Part shown: positions 37,801 to 49,800 of the stretch, piece by piece
Layout: every line of letters begins with the position of its first letter
Position numbering within the stretch: the stretch's first letter is position 1
From: Todiramphus chloris collaris
Taxonomy: Eukaryota; Chordata; Aves; Coraciiformes; Alcedinidae
Direction: 5' to 3'
Assembly (NCBI GenBank): GCA_025345505.1
Contig: JANVCC010000261.1
Location: 5,857,460-5,921,459, forward strand
Length of the DNA: 64,000 nt
Position numbers and translations under genes: made by a program
The notes under the pieces: generated by a model
Seen by the model: the letters and a program-made list of their open reading frames with translations, nothing else
What the model was told of the DNA's origin: nothing
Databases searched by the model: none

Positions 37801-40800
37801 TGCTGACCGTGAGTGTGAAGAGCACAGGACTTGGGGCTCTGGATCAGTATGTGCTGCTGTATTTGCAGATTTTGCCGTTTCTTTACTCCAGTCCTGATCC
37901 TTTTTCCTGTGTCTTCTCTGACCTGATGTGACCTGTCCCTGTTCATTTTGGTTTCCCGTGTTGAATTCCACCAGAACCTGTTCCAAGCCGTGGTTACTAT
38001 CACAGTGAGTCACAGTTTTGTACCTACAGACTGTGCCTCAGTCCTCGTTTCCCTTCACCTAACTAACTGAAGATGATAATTTCATGAACAATAGTGTTTG
38101 CAAAATTAACTTCCTCCACAAAAAATGCAAGTAAGTTGAGGATACTAAGTTATCTATATTTTAAGTATGTGGGACTGATCACAAGAACTTTAATTTACTC
38201 TACAGTACAGCCCTAACATGCCCCGTGATTTAAATTAGCCTGACCTTTCATCCTGATTGTCAGCAGTCCGTGACTGTGCACAAGCGTGTGATTTGTGAAT
38301 TATTTGTGATTCTGTGTGAACATGGTTCAGCCCAGGAGTTTTGACACCAGTTGATTTAAACAGCAGCTGCTTGTGCAGTGATACTCAGCTTGGTATTTGG
38401 TTTTGAGAAACATGTTTTTGCTTCTGTTTCCTGAACTGGATTCTTTCTAAAGCTACAAAAAGTTTTTGAGGAGACTGAAAAAAAAACTTCTGGTGAGGAA
38501 TGAATTTTTCTGACCATTGTGATTGGGCATCACCACACATTTTTCACAGCAGTTTTTTCTGAAAATATTAAACAGTATTAATATTATTATAGAAAGCAGA
38601 GGAAAGTTAACATAAATGTAGTCCAAATCTATTAATGGATTTTTTTTTCGGACATACGTTCTCTTTTCATCTTCTATGTATAGATTGACAGAGTGCTTTA
38701 GGTAAGTACGTGGTTTTGCTGCCCAGGTCAAATTTCCTTTCCTGAATTTGAGACTCGTCTGTGGGTCTGTCATTTCCCTTCCTTGGGAGAAGAGGGGAGA
38801 GGTCTAGGAGAGCAACATTTCTGCCTGGTTTCTGTTGGAGAAACCGATCTTTGGTGTTATCTGATTTCTGTGTGAATTGATTCCTGTGTTTCCTTTTGTA
38901 GTTGTTTGCCTAGTGGTTTAGTACGGTTTAGAGTTGGGCTCTCATTGTCCATCTGGAGCAAAAAGAATAATTAAAAAAAACCAAGCTAATTCTGTCTATC
39001 ATGGAAAAAATATCAAGAGTGAGAGACTTGTTTCCTGGTTCTTGGAATGACCATTTTCATGGTGATGGGAACGATAAGCTCTGCTGAGGCATCTCCAAGT
39101 GTCTTCCTCAGGGTGCTGGTGGGGACATGCGGAATTGGGGTGAAGTCTGGGCTGGAGTCCTCGCTTAGACAGCAATGTTCTTGCCTAGGGGTATGTGTCA
39201 GGTCATGGTGGGGCTGGTGGGTCCATGAGAACAGGCCTCTGCATGGGACCAAAGTCCAGGAGATGAGACCAAGGACAGGACTGGAGACACGCTACAGAGT
39301 ACCTCCATGGGGTCCATTCAGCAAGGCCTGTGTTCAGCTGCACAGGGTCATTTCCACAGGGAAGGCTCAGACTCAAGATTGGCATTTGGGTGTTACTAGA
39401 AAAAAAAACTTTGCATGTATTTGCTTGAGTGTGAGGTGATGGGGCAGTTTGGGCAGAGGAATGTTAGCAGAGGTATCTGTCATCTACCGTTGATTATTCT
39501 TCTCTTTTAACTTGGCTTCATTGTCTTTTGAGCGGAAAATACCTGTGGGTAAATACCTGATGCCTTTAAAGTCAATGGCAAAACTCCCCCTCTGTGCATT
39601 GAGGCTAGAATTTCATACTTCTTGTGGTCAGTCTCTCCCCACAGCTATTGAGTAACAAACAACTGAAGTGAACAATTCACAGAGGGATCCTTGCGTTTAT
39701 TTATATAGCCTCCTTGGTGAGAAATAACAAGTAACATTCAGGAATAAATGCAGAGTTTTCCTGCCAGTGATACATGAACCAAAGGCAGGTGAGCAGTATC
39801 TGATACTCTGTTCTCAAGAAATAATTGGACCAGCTGTATTCTGGCCAGCATTTGGGAGAGAGGGTTGGGAATGGAATGAATATTTCATGGCTCTGCCATG
39901 AACAAATCACAGTCTCCTAAAGTAAGCTTGTAGCTGTCTTCTCTACTGGAAAGAGACATCTTCTCGTGTTACTCTGCCCTCTGGAGAGCCGTGGAAATAA
40001 CCAGTTTTCACGTAGCAGTAGTTGAGTGTTATGTAGCCAACAGGTGAGGCTGTTAATGTTGTGGAAGGTCATTATTGACTCCATATGTCCTCTCATAATG
40101 ACATCCTGGTTCTGAAAACACACTTTTCTCTTGCATCATCTCTGCAGGTCATTAGAGATGATAAGCATGACTTCTTGGTGTGTCTTGAAGGGGCTATGCT
40201 CAAGCTGTGCAGTAGCTAAGGACGAGATTTCTTGGCTTTCCTCGCAGTACCTCCTGTATTCCAAGCAGCTGAACAGTTCAGGGCAATGGAACATCTATGG
40301 ATTATTTACTTATCTATTTAAGCTTTGAGTAGAAGAATCAAGTGCAGTTTCTGGTAGGAGTTTTTAGCAGAGCAGGGGAATGGCTATGGTCAGTGTCACA
40401 GGTCTCAGAGCTCCTGGGACCAGAGTTCAACTTCCTCCTGTCTTGAGAAATGCCATTCCTGTTCCCTCTTCTTCCCTGCTAGTTAGTGTTGAAGTGAGGG
40501 TAGATAGACAGGGGAGGGTGTAAGGAGAAGGAGGAACTGATGACCCTGTGTTCAGTGCATAGAGAACAACCAGATGCTGTTTCCTGTATGGGTAATTGTT
40601 GGCAGAAACTAAACAAAACTGGGAAAGACTAACTGCACACATCATTGTTTGTTACGTGAGTGAGGTGTGTCATTGTCACCTCCATACAAAAACTGGAGTT
40701 GCCTTTGGAGCATCATTGCATCTGACGGACCTCATAGGCATTGTGGTTGATGGTGTTTGGTTTCATTGGCTATAATCTGTGGACTCCGTTTTCTGAAGGT

Positions 40801-43800
40801 AGGCCCTAGAATATTCTCTGGCTGCCCTTCATTAACAAAGGTTTGGCATATGAGAGGTGTTTCAGCCTGGGATGGCTGTCCTGGTGCGCAGCGTGCTGCT
40901 GTGTCTTCCACTTGCATCTGCATCTGAAGAAAGCCCGTGAGTGTCGCCTGCCGCACAACGGCACTGATGTTCGTGTTGTGAAGTATTTCTTAGCAAACAG
41001 CACTGCGGTCTTGGACTCCGCTTCCTTCCAGATCATTCTCAAGTATCAATCACCCATTTGGTTTTGGCCTAGAAAGCTCTGCGGGTGATGTATCTGTACG
41101 TGGGAAATTGCCTCCCGCCTCAGCGAGGGTCTGCTGTGGAAATGGCATGGGAAAGGGGCTGGTGGGCGTGCTGGCTTCTGCAGGGCTGCTTGGACTCATT
41201 TGTCCAGGAAGGCACAGGTTTGTTAACCGTGGGCCTCCCAAGCTTTGGGAAGCGTGTGTGCTTAGAAGAGGTGATGTCTGCCTGCTCTGACTGATCTCTG
41301 TACCCGTCTGTCTCCTGCGATTCTCTGGCACCTATCACCTTGGTAGCTAAGCATGTTTCTCAGATGACCATGGCTTTTTTTTCATCTTCTCCTCTTTTTA
41401 ATAGGCTTTTCTCCTTCCTCTTAAATCGGTCCTTAATAAAGTTGAGAATTCCTGCACGGGGCTTTATAAACATGTGTTATTAAATTTTAAATCTGTTTTG
41501 AAAGTGCCTCTATCCTACTCCCTCCTAGTAAAGTGACCTTTTTAAATGGAGGGAAGTGGGTTTAGATGACAGTCATGATAAATGCGGTCATGTTCACTCA
41601 ATAAAATAAGGCCCAGTGCATTTGAGGATAAATCAGTGAAATGTACAGCCCCACCTGTCTGTCTCCATCATTCATTTCCACTGTCACTTTCACAGTGGCT
41701 GATGGATCACAGTTGCTGTAAAATTAGACAGCCTTTAATCTCATTTCATCCTGATTAGCTTCTCCTTACCCTTTCCCTCTAACTCACTGACTGACACGCT
41801 AAAAACTCACACCGGGCTGTGTTTGAGCGTGGCGTACAAACTTCTCTGCAAATACCCTTCCTGTGGGGCAGGCAGGTGCTCCACCCGGGTGAAATGGAAA
41901 GAGGAGAAGATGGGATTTTTCACGTTATTAAAGCAAAGCAGCAAAGGCTCGCAGAAAATTAATGATAGCAGTAGCCTGGCCAGACTCTGGGATGGACCAA
42001 ATTCTTCCAGTTGAACCCTGGCAAAGCCAATGAGAAGATTGTTCCTACAAGAGGCTGAATTCAGCATGCTCTGTGACACCTAACTCTGACTGTGCCTGTG
42101 AAAGGCTAGGTCCTGTGTGGGGCTCTGTTCATAAGGAATTAACAGTTTGCAGCACGAGTTATCTGGTGCTTCCAAGGGACATTTTATAGTGATTAAAAAA
42201 AATTGCTCATTCCCACAGTTTTGATTTCTGTATATAACTCAGGATTCTGAGGGACTCTGAACATGGGCAGGGAGAAGGACTGCAAGGTTGGTGATGTCAC
42301 AATTTCAGTGACAAAAGCCCCTCTTTCTTAGATGTCCACAGTGTTCCTCCATCCTCCCTTTTGTGTCCAGCTCCCTCCAGCCCCATCGGCAGACTCATGA
42401 GACCAAGAACAGAGTTTTCCCCAAAGCTCTGTGAGAAACAGAGGTCATAGTAAAGGTCTGCAGTGATTTATTGCAGTCACCTTCAATTCCAAAGCCCAAA
42501 CACTTCCCTTTAGCTTTCCCGTGAGTTATAGATGGAAGTTTGGGTCATTTGGGCCCAATCCTGTATCAGTGGGAATGTTGCCATCAAGTTAAGTAGGAGC
42601 CAGGATTAAGCCCTTAGTTTTTAAGGTTTAATTATCATCTTAAGTGTGGGAGTCTTATTGCATAGTTTATATGCATGGGAACAGCAGAAAAGCTTAAAGT
42701 ATAATTTCTTCCTCTGCTGGCCCTGTTTGTGTCGATATGGAACATGAAGAAAGTGTTTGCAAAAAGGAAAATGCAGCATGTGAAAAATACGTGTGTGTGT
42801 GTGTTGTCTCCAGACAGTCCTTTTGATAAATGCTGGATCTGCCCAGATTGTCCTGTGGAAGAGCCTGGCTGAGGGTACAACCACTGGTTTAGACCTAGCT
42901 GGAAACCGTAACAGCATGGGATTAGGTAACAATTGAAGCTCCTGCAGACTGATCCTGGGGAGTCTCCTCTTGAGAGGAGAGATCCCAAAAAGCATCTAAG
43001 GAAGACCAAATTTCCCATGGGAAACCCAAATTTATTACGCAGTACAAGGAGCCACAAAATCAAGGAAAGGGCTGTGGTTTTGAGAGAGATCTTGAAATAG
43101 GAAGATGCCTGAGATTAAAGAATGAGATAGGTATGACATGGATAACAAAAATCTTCTTTGTGCTTTCATCCCACTGCAGGGATCTCTAGGTGATATAAAA
43201 CCTTATGCAGTGTCTAGTTATATAAAGTGTACTAGTAACAAATAACCTTAGTTAATGAACTCTCACTGTACCTGGCTGCCCAATTTAAGAACTGCTTCAC
43301 TTACATGACTTGTAAGAGCACAGACTATGAAAATGATATTCGACCTTTACTAGAAACTAAAAACATACCTTACTTATTCATCATTGCCTTGGCAAAAACT
43401 TCAGTAAGAAGCTAAAATGAGCCCACTTGATCTTTAAGAAAATGTGTCCTAAATAACAAAGCTGTGCATATTTCTTCTTATTATTATTTGCATATGCTGT
43501 ACTGCACAAGTGCATTCTGAGAAAAATAAAAGATAATAAAACAAATGAAATGAGAGATATATCACCCAAAATAATCCAAGTGTGAGATAGGCTGCCTCTT
43601 TTTTTTTTTTTTTCTTTTTTTTTTTTGGCATTGGCAAAAGAGCACAAAGTAAGAGCTGGCCCTGAGTCATATTGATTTCCCACTGCACTGGTTTCCTAAG
43701 TGCTCTGTTGATCCGTGTCAAGCAATAAGTTCCCTGCCTGTACATGCACATCACCTCCCCATTTGTCCTCACCTAGATTTAAGGTGCCCATATGATGAGC

Positions 43801-46800
43801 TGAACAAGGACATCATTTTTCCTACTGGTGTCACTGGGCCAAAACCTCTCTATGTGGTATGTTAACTACTGCTGTGTAAGTTTACATTCACCATATAATA
43901 TCACAACAGTGCTATATGGCACACTGCAATAATATATGCATAGTATATATGTACAAGTCCTTACTTTTGTGTCTTAGCATTTGTAGGGGAAAATGGAAAT
44001 GTAAAAAAATAGATCATTGCTACTGTAGTTGGTCCGTAGTAATCGCGACACCTCAAAAGAAAAAAGGGGATATTGCAAACCTAATGCCACAGTTTTGATC
44101 TTTGTTAACAAAAGGCTTCCTGATTAGATGAATAGAAAATGTGTGATTGTGCTGCTAATGACATTGTACAGGAAATTAAGCGTATACATTTGGAAAAGGC
44201 ATTAAATCAGCAGGACCTTAATTTAAAAACTTAAAACTGTATGGAAATGCAGCTTGTTCATTGCTGTGTAATAGAAAGCTACTGAACATACTGACTCTTC
44301 TTGTGGAAACATTACCAGCAGAACAAAGCTGGGCTGAGGTTTTCTAACGTTTCCTCGCATACTGGGATTCAGAGCATCTGCTTATTTTCAGGGCAATACC
44401 AGGCAACCTCACCCTTTCTTACGAGTTGTTTTTAGAGCAGTGTATATGACATTTGGGTGGGTGAGGGGGCACTGATGGACCAAAATTCCAGCTTTTTTTT
44501 CTTAATTATTTACAAGATTGAATAGCATAAGATTACTAATAAGTGTCTTTGTCTGCTGCTGAGTCAGTGGACAAACATGCTTGGGGTGATGCATTCCCCT
44601 AATACTTCATACAAATGTAACCTCAGTGCTGTATTTTATACACCTGGAAATATTGGATGGAATCAGTGCCCTGAGCTGATGAAAAATTCTTGCTTTACTT
44701 GCAGTTATGCCATATAACAGTGCCCATCACTGTGTCGTGGAAGTGGAAAACTTCTTGTTCGTGCTGGGAGGAGAAGACCAATGGAACCCCAATGGTACGT
44801 ATACAATATGAAAAGGCACAGGCAGCATCTGCCTTCCTGTGTCTGCCTCTCTGTCAAATCAGCTGATGTTGGCATTAGCACAGGATTTTGAGGACCCTCA
44901 GCCTAATTGTTGAACCTAGTGAAGACTACTTTTGGATACTGTTGTAATAAATATCTGGGACTTTAGCAGTAGCATCTCCGTCATTCATCAGCTCCCACAT
45001 CCCTTGAGAAATGCCACAGGCAGCAGAACAGACTCTTCCAAGTGCATGCACCAGGCAGCAGCTGTTAAGAATTTTAACCTTCATTTCCAGTCTCCTTCCA
45101 GTCATAATACAATAATGCAATTGCAGTAGATGAATGCTTCTCTTCTATTGTCAAACAAGATACTTGCAGCTAAAGTTGTTAATGTGTTAATTATCTAGAC
45201 TCTGAGATTCTTAAATTGGTCCTTTTTTAGTCTTGTGCAAGAGCTTCTCATATAGATTATCTGCTGCTACCTTCTTTGATTTGATTACTTCATAAATTTA
45301 CCGCAAAGAGAAATTAAACAATTTAACAGGCTTCTGAGCAAAGCAAAAGGAGAATACCATGCCTTGCAAAATTCACAAAATTGTCAAGACATTGTTAAAA
45401 AGCTTGCACACGAAGAAAGAGTTGTAGTTGTAGCAGTCTGTGTAACAGAGATAATTATGACTGAGAAACCATAAAACAGCTTGCAGGTACACATTTTTAC
45501 TTTAAAACACCAGAGGATCCAGCTGAAATTACATATACTGCGTATATTTTATTGTGAATGCCCCATTTCAGCATCTGCACTAAACCAAATTATAGAAAAT
45601 TGTTACATCTGCTCACTTCCTAAAACCTGAGACAAACAATCCAGTCCACCCTGTAAGCATATTTCCGGGGTAGTTGAAAATATCACCAAATGTCTTAGGA
45701 GAAGAGCCCTTTAGTTCTGTTGTTGAATTTCCTTTATATTAAACAGAAGATAGCATAGTATCATCAATGACAATTATTATTAGGACTGTCAGCCCCATCC
45801 AACAACTGAGGGCCCCTGTTGTACTTGGTGGTAGGCATATGGATAATAAGAGGCAGACCTTGTTCCAGTCAGTTGATGAATAAATGGCAGTGTCACACGA
45901 AGGATAAAAGAAAAGAAATATAACTACCCACCGTTTAAAGTTGTAGAAACTGAGTCACAAGGTGATGGAGACATTTTAGAAGGGGTGCATCTCCTGCCTC
46001 TGGTGTAGGAGTTCATGAGATGGATAGGACCTTAAGTCTAAGGTTGCCTAGATCAACTCCTGAGATGAAGATATTGCTGAAGATGTATAAGAGCTTCCTT
46101 GTTCTGTGAATACCAGTGCTGTGGTTTCTCTGTAGAGAAGATAGGAACGAAAGAGCTAGGAGGATTGCAGATACTGATCTCTTCACAAACTCACCCCAAG
46201 AGAAATGGATCTTACTTGTCACAAAACCCTGAAATCATGAACTGCATCCTGTGCTGTTGCTGAGCTAGTTCTTTCTTGAAACTGATTTGCTCTATGTGTG
46301 CAGCTACGTGGGAACTGCTTGCACATATCTGCTTCAGTTTATGTATAGGCCCTTCCCTGCCATCCTCACAGCACAGCAGGGGCTTCATGTGGACCTGGAT
46401 GGAACTGTCTTGCCAGAGCATTACAAGGCTTTTGATTGGAGTGCACATGTGCCAGATGTTTTCCAGTGGGAAGAATTATCCTTGAGATGGAGGCAGTGGA
46501 AGGAGCACTGTATCTTTAGCCATCAGTCCAGCAGATTCTTGAGAAGCTGGGTGGACTCTGGGGAGTGCCCATGCCCCCTCCGTGCTGCTCCTGTGACTTA
46601 CTGACAACCTAGAGAACACGTGAGACATATTTTCTCACATTTTTTACATCCTCCTGTGGCTGTGCCTTTCCAGTCACAAAGGATCCCCGCATGAGTAAAC
46701 GCTGATGAGAGCAGGTTGCAGAACAGAGGCATGGATTTAAGACCAACCTTCAGAGCCCTTCACCTTTTGGCATGGCTGCAGAGACCTTCCTGCAGAGAGC

Positions 46801-49800
46801 AGCATCTGCCTCCTTTTGTCCTGTCATCCTGGTTTGCTAATCCCGATTTCTGATCAGTTGTCACAGTTTCTGCTTCCTAACACGTGTGACACATGACTGA
46901 TGAGCAAGGCAAAATAATAGATACAGCTCTCTTTCAAACTGAAGTCCAAAATTAAACCGGAGTCAAACCAGTTACACCAGACAGCTTAAGTAGGTCATCA
47001 AGTCCTTTTCCTGCCATCACAGGCATCATATAGTCCCATTTTGTAAATTTTCTAAGCTGTGTTCAAAAAGCAGTTGGGGTTTTAGCCCCCACTAGTCCTG
47101 CTGGAAAGCTGTTACAGAACCTAATTGCTCTAAAAGGCTAGGAACATTATTCTAATTTCCAGTAAAATGTATTCTTTGACTGTTTAAATTACCTTATTCT
47201 CATGCCAAAGTTGGCCTTTAGCTTAGTAGTTTTTCCCCTCCTGGAGATTTGTTCCTCTGAGGTGTTATGGACAGCACTTCTATTCCCTTTCAGCCTTTGT
47301 TCTTCCTAGGTGCATCAAGCCAAGCTCTTTGTCTCCTGCCATAAGGTAAACTTTCTGTTCCTCCTGTCACCATAGTACCTCTTCTTTGTGCCTGTTCTAG
47401 TTCGATTTCATCTTCCTTCCTGTGAAGTGACCAGATCTGTATCCCCTGTTCCCACTCCAGGCTCACTAAACTCTACTCTTTCTACCCTGCACCAGACAGG
47501 CTTGTAGTCAGGTCCAGGGAGGTTCTCCTCCCCCTCTACTCTGCACTGGTGAGACCACATCTGGAGTATTGTGTCCAGTTCTGGTCTCCCCAGTTCAAGT
47601 GGGACAGGGAAATGCTAGAGACAGTCCAACAGAGAGCTACAAAGATGATGAAGGGACTGGAACACCTCTCTTATGAGGAAAGGCTGAGAGCCCTGGGGCT
47701 GTTCAGCCTGCAGAAGACTGAGGGGGGATCTTACCAATCTCTACAAACATCTGCAGGGTGGGTGTCAGGCAGAAGGGCCCAGTCTTTTTTCAGTGGTGCC
47801 CTGGGATAGGATGAGGGATAATGGTCACAAACTGGAGCACAGGAAGTTCCACCTCAACACGAGGAAAACTTCACTGTGAGGGTGATGGAGCCTGGCCCAG
47901 GCTGTCCAGAGAGGCTGTGGAGTCTCCTTCTCTGGAGGCTTTCAAAAGCTGCCTGGCTCTGTTCCTGTGTGGGCTGCCCTGGGTGACCCTGCTCTGGCAC
48001 ACGCGATTGTACTCAATCTCCAGAGGTCCCTTCCAGTCCCTACTGTTCTGTGCTTCTACATAGTGGTTCTGGCAGTGAATATGTGTGTGGCACGTGTTAC
48101 GTCAGGAGGGCAAGGTCCTCAGATCACAGGTTTGTATGACAACAATTAAAAAGCTGCAGTGTAACCAGTGGTCACTGAAGTCCCCAGTAACTCTGAAAGG
48201 TGTAGTGAGTACAGCGGCATTAAAACATCTCACTGCAAGTCCAATACTTACTTTATTTTGAAATCCTGCTGTTTGAAGTACACATAGATTAATAGATCTC
48301 ATGAATAGTGAGACCTAGAGCAAGTGAGATGCTGCTTTTCCTGTTGTATTGATTTAATCCTCAGTACTCTATGCTTCTATTTCTAAATAGTCTGTATAGG
48401 CTAAAGGAATTCCGATACGGACCAACAGCAAAGCCTTGCTTCACTAAGCCCCGTTGCCCTTAGTGTATGGGGATGTCACCCTATGTCTTCAGATGTGTTG
48501 CAGTGGTGCTCAGCATGAAGGGCCTTGGTCCTCATTAGGCACCACACTGGATATGAAGGGAAGTGCTGCATTATTCATAAGCCTTCTGCTTTACCCTGCT
48601 CGTATGGAACATGCTTATAACATAGCGAGGGAATGAGTTTGCTTCCAGACAGAGTGGCCAACATGGTTTCTTCCTCTGTTTTCTTGTAGAACATCATCTT
48701 AAATTATTACAGATATAAATTCTAGCTGTATTGTTATTCTTCTCTGCAGCCTTGATGGTCTATTTACGCATGCTGAAGTAAGTGTGGAATGAAACATGCA
48801 AAGCGAGCCAATCCTACAGAGTCTCGTCTGATGCAAAAACATTCACCTTGTAGAATACCCAGTGACCATTTAGAGAACTGTGACATCCGCAGTAGGGTTA
48901 TTCTGCTGGCCTGTGAAGCCTCTAATTCAATTTTTTAGTCACACATACATAAACAAAGGTTTCTGTTTCTGAGATCCTCATCTGTTGAAGTCTCAGGTGT
49001 TACAGGAAATTGCCGTACACTCACTTGCTTCAGTTTTCTTGCTTTGATGTCAATCTGCATGTAAAATAAGGTGAAATCTTAATATCCCAAAGACATGACT
49101 ACAGTTCTTGGGCTTGACAGCAGGGATAAGCTAGTTAGCTGGCGTCTGTAGCTCGTGTTTCATATTTTTGCTAACACACTTGGAATAAAACTCTTAAGAG
49201 TGTATTCCCCCTTCGATGCACATGTGTAATTCCTTCTAACTTACACTGGAAGTACATGGCAGAATAAACCACCTAGTGCAAACACTGCATACCCCATGCT
49301 GACGGCTTATGCAGCTCCTGGTTATTTGCACAAGTTTTTTTTTACCATGTTCCACATAGAGATGATGTGAGGAGAAAGAAAAGCACATGTTCTCTCTGAT
49401 TTTTCTACCTGACACAAAATGCTCTAGTCATAAAAATGCCGTGGGGATGCCCTCTTTTTGGGCAGTAATTTTGTTTAGTGCTGTGATTTATTGTGACTGT
49501 GAAAGTACCACAGCATCTGTAAGTAAATTTAAATACACATTTTCAAGATCTTATTACAGTGAGCAAGAATAATCTCTATCTGCTTTTACTGCTAGCAGTT
49601 GCTAATTCAAACATTGCAGTGCCCCATTTGTTGAATTATTACTGTACACATAGTGTAATCATACATTGTTGTAAAAGGGGGAACCCTTCATAAAAGCTGT
49701 CAACGTCTGAAGTATGTGTAATATATATTACAATCATGATGTTAAATACATGAAACAAACAGCTGAGTGTCAAAATAATCTATCTTTACAGGGAAACACA

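Larger units (their letters stand above)
18186..44704 (+). other. KLHL14: KLHL14 intron 2 (26,519 bases)
   Basis: This is a GT-AG intron and the largest in the gene. It contains a CR1 with an open reverse-transcriptase end (25614-26445), an old CR1 scrap (28855-29040), a GC-rich low-CpG block (29100-29830) and a broken 42-bp minisatellite (35235-35399). It also holds a CpG-rich island (about 35500-36080) and AT-rich candidate regulatory blocks (41440-41780 and 44095-44280). The longest unexplained open frame is 36361-37035. Nothing else could be identified. Confidence 0.9.
44795..49791 (+). other. KLHL14: KLHL14 intron 3 (4,997 bases)
   Basis: This is a GT-AG intron. It holds two abutting CR1 copies of opposite orientation and different age (about 46985-48061). 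An open frame at 46287-46604 resembles nothing I know. The rest appears to be unique AT-rich sequence. Confidence 0.9.

Noticed and set aside
42635-43063. 142-codon minus-strand frame
   Set aside because: No domain or repeat match. It contains a GT microsatellite translation and is likely random.
46287-46604. 105-codon frame in intron 3 considered as a pseudogene
   Set aside because: I recognised no parent protein and no splice-site or poly-A evidence.
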